A stretch of 64,000 nt of DNA from Balanoglossus misakiensis (Eukaryota > Hemichordata), in the NCBI GenBank assembly GCA_040954595.2, contig CM082589.2:2046001-2110000 (forward strand). Reading direction: 5' to 3'. A program made the position numbers and the translations under genes. The first letter of the stretch is position 1. The number at the start of each line of letters is the position of its first letter. The notes under the pieces were generated by a model, which had not been told where the DNA came from, did no database searches, and worked only from the letters and a program-made list of their open reading frames with translations. Shown here piece after piece: positions 44,804-57,600 of this stretch.

Positions 44804-47800
44804 ATGTATGAGGTAAGCATTTAAATCTTTACATACTGCGAGACTTTAATGAGAAATAATTATAATTAGTTACAAACAGGTTGTTTTCAAGTTCATCACG
44901 TAAGCGATGGAAGTATGTAATATGCGCGTTTTATTTTGATTTCAGAAAAAGAAACAGCCGCCATGGGCCAGAGTTCTGGTTATTGTAAGTTGAAAATTAC
45001 ATGCTGTTTCGTCAACATGAATTACATTGACATGTTTGTTATTGACTCGTTTGTTAACATTCAACCCCTGTGTGAAACCTTAATGGTTGTTAAACATTCT
45101 AAACTGGTATTACTTTGCCTTATACGTGTCTGTCTGTCACAGTGCATTGGTTTAGCATGCGGTTTAACCATTGGTGTTGGTATTGGGTATCGGATCGCAA
45201 ATGACACTGAAGAAGGTGAGAACATATGTCAGTTTTTTTTAAACAATACGTGTTCATACAAAAATGAAATTGTGACGAAGGAGATTGAATCAATGTTAAT
45301 ATTACAAGATTTAGTATTGAAATTTGTGCAAAATCACCTCACCGTATTTGGTTAGTTTTGCTATTAATCTGTTCGATTTTATACGATAGATGTAACTTCG
45401 AAGGAAGATCGCTCGGTCAAAATTTCTGGATGTGCAGACCCTGGTCCGACACCAACATGGCTGGAACTGCCGTGCGAGACAGACCCGGGTCCTGTGTGCC
45501 CAGAAGGGTAAGGGGATAAGTCAATTTTAAAGGGAAACATTTAGTTGGCTGCTTTCGTTTTAGTCACATACTGAAATAAGCAGGGAGATTAATATGCCCT
45601 TCTTAAATGACAGCTTTCTACTTGTAAGGCAAGAAAAAAACGAGACAAAACAATGATTGTATTGGTCTGAAACTTATGGGCATATTGATGCGAATGTTCT
45701 TAGGTTTCGATGATTTTTATCTTGAGACAAATTCTACTTTTATCTGAACTTGCATACCAGAGGTTGATTGATGTATATACATGTACCTCGCTGTATTTGC
45801 CTACAGGTACTCCCGCCCACCCTTGCTTTTGATCTCGCTGGATGGCTTCCGAGCAGAGTACTTGGCACGAGGCCTAACACCAAACATCCAAAAACTAGGT
45901 AAGCAACTCTGCTAAGCAGTTTTTTTTTGTAAAAAAATAAATACAGTAATTTTAGAGGGAGTTGTCAGCTATTGATATTAAATCTATCTGTAAATATTAC
46001 AAGTTTGTATCTCGTCCAAAATCGTTGGAGTTGTAGATATTTATTGGACTACATGGGGCGCAGAGAAAGACATCTGTTTTGATATGGTTCAACTACGACG
46101 TTTTCTAACCTCAGTTCTTACTTCTTACTTATCACTCTCTCTCCTTGTTTGCCCTCTCAGTTGACTGCGGCGTGAGTGCGCCATACATGATGCCAATGTT
46201 TCCGTCCTACACGTTCCCCAACCACTATAGCATAGTGACGGTAAATGAAATTTGAATCCTCATATAAACTAAGTTTTAATTTTATTTGGTGAATTTCCTT
46301 TGAATGAGAAGGGACTTCAGCTTGATGTAACTGTGTACCATCTGCATTTCTAGGGCATGTATCCCGAAGCCCACGGCATCGTGGCCAACAGCATGTATGA
46401 CCCAGAAATGGGAAAGTCTTTCAGTTTGAGCAGCGACGAGAAGCTGAACCCGGAATGGTGGGAAGACGGTATTCCGGTATGTATCACCATGGAGACTTGT
46501 CAGAACCACGCCCTCATTTAAGGTTGCTACCAGTGCCACATCGATTCACTGTTTCAACTGGTCCTTTTAAATATTGCTTTCTAGATCTGGGAAACAGCTG
46601 AGAGAAACGGCATGAAGACAGGGGCGTTCTTCTGGCCTGGTTCCGATGTGAAAATTCATGGTATGCATATTTTATTGGAGACATTTTCTTTCTTTAAACA
46701 CGATGTGTTTGCTGAAATTACTTCGTATGGAAAGTCTGGTCACACGTTGAAATCGTAAAAAGAAACTAGGCAATGTTTTCCTTCTTGACTGTTATAGGTA
46801 TGTACCCATCCTATTGGAGCCTGTATGCGGGGTAAGTTACGTTCTTTTTGCTTTATAGCATGCGAGAGCGGGCGTTTCTTGGTATAAAGTCACAGGAGTA
46901 ATAGAACATACTTTTAACTAGGCCTGTTTTGTTTTGTTTCTTGTTAACAGTGGCGTTTCATACATGCAACGAGTTTTGACTCTTTTGTCGTGGCTGTCTA
47001 TGCCGGATGAGGCTCTCAGGTGTGTTGAATGACTTGTATGCGTCATAGCGTTTTCTATCGTTTTCGATACTTAATTAAACTTGCGCCGACTACGAGTAGT
47101 TGATAATATTGTGCGCCTTTTAATACTGTGGTTCATAAATCAATTTCCAGACCTGTTTTCTTGAACGCATATTTCGACGAACCAGACGGTGCCGGGCACG
47201 ACTTTGGACCTATCAGCAATGAAGTGAGTAAACTTCAAATTTAATCCGTCGGAGTCTGCAGGCGACATGGGAGGGGGGCGTGACTGGGCGACCATACAAT
47301 GATGAAACGAACGAATGAATGATGAATGGCATGAAAAACATCCTAAAATAGCGAGTCCTGTTTTATTTTTTTAGCATAAACCCATCATGTGTGTCATGTC
47401 ACGTGGCATTCTCTTTCAGGTAGACGCCATGTTGGTGGAAATGGACAACTTGATGGGATATTTGATGGACGGTGTTGTTGAGCTGAACCTCACAAATTGT
47501 CTGGACATCATCATCGTGTCCGATCACGGAATGGCACCAGTTGCCTGCAATCGCACGTTTTTCTGTCATGACGTAAGTATGACGCAAGTTTGACTTGTTT
47601 CGACCGATGTGACGTAGTCAGGATTACAGTTGGGAATTTGGTTATGTTTATTATGTCTTTAGAGTGAATTTATCTGGTTAAATTGTTCCGATATATTTTG
47701 TCTCGCAGTACATAAACAGCGATGATTACTACATAAGAAATGGCGCTATCACACGATTGGATCCAAAGTGGAATGGTAAGTAAATGTACCTGAACCATTT

Positions 47801-50800
47801 GCATAGATTTGCATAGACAGGTGTGACGTTTTGCTCAGACCTTCAACTCTGATGACGAAATACGTGATTACATTGCATTATTGCCGTGGTTTGAAGAACA
47901 GTAAACAAAACTGAAAACAACGCCATTTTTGACAAGCATATGATACGAAAATTGCTATCACTGAAAACAATATTCAATATGTTTATTCTTTGTCTTCGTC
48001 ACAGCGGCCATTCAAGATCCCGATGAAATAGTAGCCCAGTTTCAGGTAAAGAAATACAAGATCAGATTTCTTTTATTCATATTTTCTAGAAACTATAAAT
48101 TCGCTTTAAGTGTCTTCTTTCAGTCATCATATAGGCCCGTGTAAGTCTGGGAACAGTTGAAAGAATGTTCTTTTGCGACTTTGCAATTTTGCAGTGTCAA
48201 CACGAAAACATGGCAGGTTATGCCAAGTGGGATCTGCCGAAAAATTGGCACTATGCCAATAACATTCGCATTGAGGAGGCGATAGTTGTGTCAGATGAGG
48301 AGTACTACATCTCTATGTAAGTTACCATTTGTTTCTTTCGTCATCAGGACGATTGTTCAAATTTTCGTCGTTCTTTAGACGATCCACTTTCTACACCAGG
48401 TAAATAAATTGCATTCGGAATTTCCTTTCTTTATCAGCAAGCTCGATGAATTTTACGATCCATCGTATTGTTCAGGTGGTAACCATGGATGGGATCAGAG
48501 AGGCAAACAGATGGAGGTTAGTTTGGTTAGCTTAAGGCTGGCGTGGTTAACTTATGGCGAATCAATCTGTGGCCGTATTGGAACACGTCGCAAAACAATG
48601 TTGGCGTAAATGCAGCAAGTTGTCATACGTCTTAGTGTTTTGCCCTTATTTGACGTTATTAGTCAGTTGCCAGTTAATATTTCGTGCCACTCAAGAACGT
48701 TTGAAGCTTGTGTACGTGGTTCAACGCTAGCCTTTTCTCATGGGAATGTTTCAATGTTTACATTGTTAGAAATGGGAAGCCACTGTAGTTAACTGTGACG
48801 ATTTCTCATTTCATTTCTCCCACAGTCTCTTTTCCTCGCACACGGACCCTCCTTCAAACACAGCACAGTGGTAGAGCCATTCTACAATATCGAGTTGTAC
48901 CCGTTGATGGCAGGTAATGTTAGTAATATATATTGACGACATGGCGTTTTCCCCCTTTTCTCTGACCCATAAAAGTCTTGATTTGTTAATCCCCACTTGT
49001 TCTGATTAAGTTTTCTCGTCGTCACGCTCCACACAGAGATCCTGGGAGTGGCAGAAGAGCAAAACAACGCCACCACAGGCAGCCTGAGTCATCTGCTCAA
49101 AAACCCCAAACCGATCCCACTTCCTGATTTGAGTGGTTCAAGCCCCGCGGGCAGTTGTCCATATCCGGTGGACCAAACGGCATACGATACTCGAAGAGCC
49201 CAAGATACATCAGGATGTACTTGTGCATCAGAACCAGTATGCGAGTATTGCTGATTGATCGATTGATTAAATGATTGATATTTTACACAGAGACAACGAT
49301 GCAATGCCCAACTCATTGATTCTTTGTTCTGTCATGTTACCATCATTTCATATTTAGTTATATTTTGACATAAAAAATATATCTTCTGTTTCCCAGAATT
49401 TGGAGCTGTATGATGACAGGCTGGATCTTTCTCAACCTGAGGGTAGGTACATTGTTCTGAGAACAAAATGTTCATTAACTGTGCACATGCATTAAGTAAA
49501 CATGTGATTCCACTAACGAAGCATATGCATACTGCTGTATCTTGTTACCCCTTAGTAACACTTCTTTCTGTTTCTCATATTCAGCTGATGCATCGAAAGC
49601 TAAACATCTGCCATTTGGCGCAACTGTCGTCAACCACAACACCTCTCACTGTGACTTGGTGAATTTCAATTACATCACCGGATTCGACAGCTCTCGCCAG
49701 GTGCCATTGTGGGCAGCCTACACCGTGGACAGATCAGTAAGCTCGTGCTTGGATGTGCACCAACTAGATATACCCAGCGTCTGTTTTATTCTTGTCCTGT
49801 CCGTTTAGAAATAGACTGTGATAGTTGTGATAGTTTGTTCCTTTGATAGTTGAATCTTTCTATAACCCCCAACACCCGTTAGCGCATTAAAGCGTACTAA
49901 TATGACAAATAACCACGACCACATCATTTCTGTTCCCACACACAGACACCCCGGTTGACATATCCGTTAACCAGTGATTGTGCGAGGGCTGATGTCCGTG
50001 TGCCTGATGCAGATACCCCTGCTTGCACTGACTACAGTTTGCCTGGCGTGACCTACGAAAAGGGATTCAACGTCCACGCAGGTCAGTCGCAAGCTCATCC
50101 ACTTGCGTCCATTGTTGACCAACTTTCCTCCGTGGATCTCGACCACATCTCTGGTCGTTTCCACGTCTGGGCAAAAACTCTACTCTGTCTTGCTTTATAT
50201 GTCATTTCCAGTTACATTCAGAAACAAATCTCGACATTTTTTTCGCCAGGAATTTGGGAGAAATACGACGAACAGATGGACACTCTCATTACTTCTAATA
50301 TGCTCCCGATGAAGAAGAACTTTACACAAGGTTCGTTGTTCTAAAAACCTATACTTTTATCACAGACGGAAGGCTAAACTTCGGGTTCAGGGACTGTCAC
50401 TCCTGCGTTTGACATGTCTCATTATTAAATATAACTTTAAACTTTTCCACTTCGCACTTCTTTTAACTATAGAGATATGGAATTACATGGGAAACAACAT
50501 TGTGGCCTGGGCGGACTTATACAACGGCGTGAACGTCATTTCCGGTGCAATTTTTGACTACAACTACGATGGACATAGGGACAACGATACCGTACTCCTT
50601 GACAATGCGTGAGTTCGGCCTAGCATTGAATATTTAATTTTAATTGTAGATATTCATTACCATACTTTTTACATAAGAAGGAATATTCAAATTGTTCGAA
50701 CGAGAATCTAATCATGGGTTTTACATACAGGCCGTGCTAAGACACTCTTCTACTATCTATGTGTTTTAGGGCTCAGTCTCAATTTGGCAACACCTGGGTT

Positions 50801-51239
50801 CCGTCACATTATTACGTCATCGTGACTCGTTGCCCTGGGGAACAGGCCTACGGCGCGGCTTGTCAGCAGGATCTGGAAGTTCTACCGTTTATTTTCCGAG
50901 ACAGCGAAGGCATTGAGCCTTGCCAGGTGAGTCATCTCCGTCATCTTCGGCCAAAAGACAACAATGTGCACTGTTTCGAAATAAACCACTTGCAAATAAG
51001 GACTATTACTTCCACCACCATAACACACATAGTCATACATGCAATTTGATGATTGATTGATTGATTGATTGACTACTCCATTCTGTCCACAGACACCCGA
51101 GCGTTACATACAGCTTGACATCGCAACGGTGCGCGAAATCGAAATCCTGACCCAACTCAGCTTTTTCCCTGATTTGCCCATCGAGAAAGCCGTACAGTTG
51201 AAACTCTACCAGAATAGGGACATCTGGCCGACCGTGTAA
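44804..51239 (+). CDS. ENPP C: ectonucleotide pyrophosphatase/phosphodiesterase, ENPP1/3-like without SMB domains
   Basis: Twenty-five exons, 796 residues: 44804-44812, 44946-44984, 45143-45215, 45390-45507, 45807-45898, 46161-46240, 46354-46476, 46585-46660, 46798-46831, 46951-47019, 47151-47223, 47420-47572, 47709-47775, 48005-48045, 48195-48316, 48438-48516, 48826-48913, 49037-49236, 49397-49442, 49585-49736, 49946-50081, 50250-50330, 50473-50608, 50770-50926, 51093-51239. The start is a three-codon exon (MYE) followed by KKKQPPWAR, a basic stretch before an anchor ending GVGIGY, as expected for a type II protein. Catalytic residues: D92, T128 (TFPNHYS), D250 and H254 (DEPDGAGH), D297-H298 (SDHGM) and H406. 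The last lies in GGNHGWDQ instead of GGTHGYDN. The calcium-site loop reads [10 protein letters not shown]. The closest relative in the window is D, with which it shares EWWEDGIP and the CHD ending of the exon after SDHGM. Confidence 0.95.
49252..49280 (+). repeat. GATT microsatellite in ENPP C intron 18
   Basis: Imperfect GATT units start about 15 bases after the donor of exon 49037-49236. The matching intron of ENPP D has the same repeat at 57762-57790. Confidence 0.85.
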
Positions 51240-51615
51240 AGCATAAGTTATTGCCATGACAACAGAAATATTCATCGAAATAGCTTTTTTGATTTTTTTG
51301 TGAATACAGAGACAATTATACATTGCAACATTTAATCAATAAAGTATGGAATGTAAAATCGCGTTAATGTACAAATATCTGAAGTGGTTGAGTGGATACT
51401 TGATTGTAGCAAAATGACTGGACGATGATTCAGTGCGGCGTCACCTTCTGACAGCATTCCTTATCTGTTTATGGTTAACATTAATGAGACCTCGGTGACA
51501 TTGCCGATGAGATACAACAGTGTATTTGTTTTCGTCGAACCCGATCGTTGGCCCGAAAGACTCAGCAAAGTTGACCGGTAGCGAAAACTTTTCACCGTAT
51601 CAGCCTCACACAAAC
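51240..51615 (+). other. ENPP C 3' UTR and ENPP D promoter region
   Basis: Only 376 bases lie between the stop of C and the first ATG of D. AATAAA at 51338-51343 is the probable end of transcript C. The promoter of D must lie in the remaining 270 bases or so, unless D is transcribed by read-through or from an unseen upstream exon. Confidence 0.6.
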
Positions 51616-54600
51616 ATGTCTTCGGTAAGTCTTCGGTTATTATCACATTTTTAAAATCATCATGGACTTAAAAGTACAAGTATAACTGGTTGCTGAAGTT
51701 TCTCAAGCTCAGTCTCCGACTATGGCATGCAAAGCCAACCCACGTAGCTTCTGATTACGATGAAGGGTGGATGATCTCGAGACAAATATCAAGTACATCA
51801 AACCACCAAATTGGACAGACTTCGTTGTCTATGGGTAGAACACACTCTATGACATCTTATCAATCGCTAACGATATAGTCAATTCATGACAGTTATATTC
51901 ATGTATGCTGAATTTTGACAATCCCATATAAACGGAAGTACAAAGATGCACAAACCCGTGGATTTTTAGTGAATTTATCTGAGAGTAGGCAAGGGGTCAA
52001 CAAAAATAACTCAATTGTCTTGACAACAATAGACACCCAGAGCCAAAATGATTGCCACGCTGGGCAAAGATCAAATCATTCTAGAGCGGATTTAAACGAG
52101 AATGCAATTACTACTTTTAGTTTGTTTATATGTTTATTTGGATTAAAATTTACCCATTTTCGATAGAATAACAGACGACATACTTGGCAACCAGACCTTG
52201 CAGTAAACTATTAGTATTATCGCGACAAGATTAAACATTGTCGGCATAGTTATTTACCAATGGCGTCGTTATCTCGAAAACTGACATCGACCTCAGCTGA
52301 CTCTATAGTATAGATCTGATATTATGTTTGGAGACGACTGCAAACTTGAAAGATTGGGCGAGCTATCGCACACAGACCCCTCATCGTCTGACATCACATA
52401 TTCTTCTGCTCAAACTTGTTACGCATTAATAAAATATATTATTTCATTGTGTATTGCAACTTATTTCCTATCTCTCTACAGTATGTGTTTACAGAATACG
52501 AGGACGACACTGTGAGCGCTTCAAAGGTTTGTCATCATTCTTAAAGTTGATCATCGGCCCCTTTAATGTTAATTGTTTAGCAATACATGTATCATGCCTA
52601 CCCATCATGCATCGGGTTTGACGGAGAATCGTCACCAAAACTGAAGCAATGGCTGATGGTTGAGTAAAATATTGTGTTTTCTTTTTTTTCAGAAAAGGAC
52701 AAATCCATGGGTCATAGGCGCGGTTGTTGTAAGTTGGCATTATAGTGAATGTAAACGCTTTGGCATATAGAGTTCAAAATTACTAGTAGTATTGACGATT
52801 TGCATGATAACCAGGTACATGTACTATATTCTACACAAGAAACCAGCGAACTGGAGAAATATGCTAGGTTCCTTAAGGTTCCTAGGTGACAATTATTATC
52901 CTCAGTTGTTTGCAACGATGTGTTGATTACGAAGTAAACAAAAATGTCTCGTCCTTCCTTCCTGTCTATCGCAGTGCATTGTTGGAGCGTGTTGTATCGG
53001 TATTGGCATAGGCATTGGATATTTAATCTTCAATGAGGCGGAAGGTAAGACAGTGTAGCTTATCCCTTTGAAGAAAATGTTTCCCCGCTTCTAATGACTT
53101 ATTGGGATATTAACTGGTCTCTTAGATATGTGTTATTTAACGCGAATCTCTTAAATATTCATAGTTATAGAAACGGTGACGATAACACCAGAACCCGCCC
53201 CTCCTCCAAAGTGGCTTGATTTACCGTGTGAAACGAATCAAGAACCCATTTGTCCTGCAGGGTGAGTGGGAAAATTTAATTCATTCCTAACATTATGTGT
53301 AAAAATGTGTGAAGACTAAAACGATATTAGTACAACCGTGTACATTTTTACATAAGTTTGGTTCATAAATCTATACCTCAATACATAGTTAAACGTCTTT
53401 CCCTCTCTCTCTCTCTTCTCCCTCTCTCTCTCTATCCCTCTCTTGTGGTGATAACTTGCAAATCCAGGTATTCTCGTCCACCGATGCTTTTGATCTCTTT
53501 AGATGGCTTCAGAGCCGAATATTTATCGAGAGGCATTACGCCAAACATCCAAAAATTAGGTAAGATCATTGGTATAATTATAAATCATTGGCATAATTAT
53601 AAATCACTGTTTCTTTACGTATTTCCTGTCTCCTAACCTTCCAGCTGATTGTGGTGTGTACGCGCCATATATGTTACCAGTCTTCCCTACCTACACTTTC
53701 CCGAACCACTACAGCATGGTCACGGTAAGTGAACTTTGAACTTTGATCTCTCAGTTTCTATAGAGACCTTACAGAATACCAATCATGCGATAACTACTTT
53801 AAATATGGTTACTTTTCTGAATTCTAGGGCATGTACCCAGAAGCTCACGGAATCGTTGCCAATAGCATGTATGATCCAGAAATGGACAAGTCCTTTAGTT
53901 TGAGCAGCGACGAAAAATTGAACCCAGAATGGTGGGAGGACGGTATTCCGGTATGTAATACTATGGGTATTAGGACGGCCACCCCCGGATATTTGCCGCC
54001 CAGGCATCTCCCACACACCAATCAGAGCTAGATGGTAGGGGTAGATGACGAGGGGGAACTGTCCTATTTGTACATAACATGCTATGATTTGCGCTTTGGC
54101 ATTCTGTCTCGCCTATCGTGCTCGATTGAAACAGGTACAATCATCAAATTAACTAGTTTTAATTTTTAAATCACCATTGAAACTAGATCTGGGAAACAGC
54201 TGAGAGACGCGGTATGAAGACAGCAGGGTTCTTCTGGCCAGGCACAGATGTCAAAATACATGGTATGACCACTTCCGTTTCCGGTCTGTACTTGTTATAA
54301 CGATGAAAAAATGTCAAGTTTAAGTAGAAAATTAAATGCTGTTTCAAGTCGTTGCCATGTCTAAAATGACACCTAGAAGCCTGTATCATTTGCGTTTGCA
54401 TATATTGAATTGTTTTTGACTTGCAGTGACTAACCACAGTCATTTATGTTTTCATTCTTAATATGTTACAGGTATGTACCCATCATACTGGCACCTCTAT
54501 GCAGAGTAAGTTGAGTTATCGCGCTCCATAATGAAAGAGTTTTCAGTTTCGACAGTTTATGTTTTTATACGGCGAAGTGTGAAGCCAAATAAATCATTTA

Positions 54601-57600
54601 GGGACAAAACAACAACTTTATCGATTTATCCATAGACTGTCTATGATTTATCCTACATCACATGTCTTATTCACTTTTTCTATCTTTCTGGTCAATAGTG
54701 GTGTCTCCTTCATGCAGAGAATTATGACTGTGCTGTCGTGGCTGGCTATTCCAGACGAAGAACTCAGGTAAGCTCAGTGATTAAACACAGATTAAAGTTA
54801 TACAACCAGGTGTGAAATTTATCACCTGAGATGTACGTGTAAAATATCGTAATACGTAATATGGTTAACTTTATTAATTGGTGGTAACCGCTGCTAACTA
54901 ATTTGCATTGGCCGTGGCTCCGAATTACTTTCCAGGCCTGGGTTCATGGCGGCATACTTCGATGAACCAGACTCTGTTGGCCATGACTACGGACCGGTGA
55001 GTCCTGAGGTAGGCGAGATTTTCATTTTTTGATAATGAGGGTGGGTAGGGCAATAGGGTCTAAGTTTATCTTAACAGGCCAAGCAACCTTTACTACCGAA
55101 GGAAACAAGTTGGAAAACTGCCCAACACGCCAAATGTCTAGATTTAAAGCTAAATTTCGCAGAAAGATAGAAACTTCTACCGAATTTCCTATTTACATTT
55201 ATATCGCAGACAGACGAAATGTTGATCGAAATGGATAATTTGATTGGGTATCTGATGGACGGTGTTGTTCATCTGGGCCTCGCTAATTGTCTGGACATTA
55301 TCATCGTGGCCGATCACGGAATGGCGCCGATATCCTGCAACCGTACCTACTTTTGTCATGACGTAAGTATGATGTATTGTTTTACATTCAATGATGCATG
55401 TTTGCGTTTAATTCCATCGCAAAAGACGGCGAATTCTGTACGCAACACCAAATTGGCCGAAGTTACCGTGGGTTACGTTTCTCTGATATAGCGCCATCAA
55501 GCGTTATCATTAAACTTTTTCTTACATTCGTTTTACCAGCCGAAAAGTGAAGTAAAAGATTTAATTTTGTGGTACAGTGTCAGCCCCTTTCTTACAGTAT
55601 GTCAACAGCGATGAATATTACATTAGAACTGGCGCTATAGCACGTTTGGACCCGAAAGATAACGGTATGTAGTTGCATGTAATCGCACTTGATCACTGTT
55701 ATGGGAACATCACGGGGGTTCACCGAATTATTTAAATTCTATAAAGCCCCAAGTGATATTCTTTGGTACGACTTCCTATAGCCGTGAGTCTTGTCAACAG
55801 TTTTGCAATGAAATAATGTTTCATTTGCAAGTTATCGACACTTTTCAAAACAGTGACACCCTAAAATCGGATCTACATGTTTACTGCCACTGTAGTAGAG
55901 TATGAGAGAAAATAAACCAGTAACCTACCAGAGTATCAGACTTGTTATCCCTGTGTATCTGTAGTGGCGAAGGAGCTTCCATCTTGTAGCCTGGGCTTTG
56001 TCAAACACACACAACTATTCCATGTCAGAAATTCCAGAGAAGGGCCGGGGACAAACGGTACCTGTAGAGATATCCATATCCACACACATTAGATAATTGC
56101 TCCATGATTTTCCGGGTGTACTGACGCTTGGAGGCGTGGGTCTATTTTCCACAGATTTTGTTCAAATCTTGTCGAACAACACGACGAAAAGTTGCATATC
56201 ACTCTCTAGTCCACACAACGCGTGCCATGTCTTCCCACTTAATTACGCAACTGAGCAGAGCCAACTCATCCACGTGGTCGAACACGTCACGAGACACGCG
56301 TCCAGTTTCAAGCCAGCTGGCACCATCCAATCATAATAATTAACCACCTGTTAGGCTATGGCCAGCCAATAAAGCGAAAAAGTGCAGACTCATCGTCGCT
56401 GGCGCTTGCCCCAGACAATAGAACAGAACATGGGGAACGTGCATATGAATTGACTAATTAGAAAACGGTTTCCGTTCACACCATGTTACTGGCAGCAAAA
56501 TATGGATTATCGATGTTATAAAGCCGTATCCACAATCAAAAATAAATATCATAACATTCCCCTACATTTTCAATTTACTTTCAATTGTATTTATTCAACA
56601 TTAACTGTAGATTTTCCGTCTCTGCAGCTGCCATCAAAGACCCAGACGAAATTGTTGCACAATTCCAGGTAACAAGTCAGCGATATTAATTAGTAAATCG
56701 ATGCTTTAAAGTTGATTCAAACCTGTTTAAGTGTAATCTATTCCTGAAAACACCACGATTCAAGAAACCATTTCAGATACAGTGCCTCCACAGGTCGCTA
56801 TTTGAAGGCTAAACTACATTCGCTAACTTCTGATTCTTTTCAGTGTCAAGAAGAACACTTGGCGGCCTACACAAAATGGAATCTGCCCAAAAATTGGCAT
56901 TATGCCGACAGTATACGGATTGAGGATTCAGTCGTTGTGTCTGATGAGGAATATTACATTTCCATGTAAGTTTCTCTCAAGATGTCAGTAAACGAAAATA
57001 TTTATTGAAAAATTACTTCCTTGGAAAAATTAATTGATTTGTCAATGAACCTTTGCTTCACAGTAAGTTGGACGAATCTTACGACCCGTCATATTGTTCT
57101 GGCGGTAACCATGGATGGGATCAAAGAGGCGTGAAGATGGAGGTCAGTGTGACAAGGTCTACTCTGGCGAATTTGCCTTTTAATCTGTAAGAGCCACAGT
57201 CTAGAAAATTGTTTTATAATTTGCTTGAGTGACATGATTCCAAAGTATTTTTCAAACTAATTACATGAGGGCTCTGTTTGTGATTAATTCGCGCAATGTC
57301 TCTTTTTTCGCTCTGCCAGTCTCTTTTCTTGGCGCATGGACCTGCTTTCAAACAAAAACTGGAAATCGAACCTTTCTACAATATCGAGTTGTATCCATTG
57401 ATGGCAGGTATGATCTTTAATTAAACCTTCCTGTCTGTCTGTCTATGAGCCCATATACACGACTTCATTTTCTTTTGAGAAACATAATTCGTCTTCGTAT
57501 TGGTTGCCAATCCGTGTGTCTCCACCTTTGCATTTATGCAGAGGTGCTCGGTCTGCCGGAAGAGCCGAACAACGCCACCACAGGCAGCATGAGTCACATA

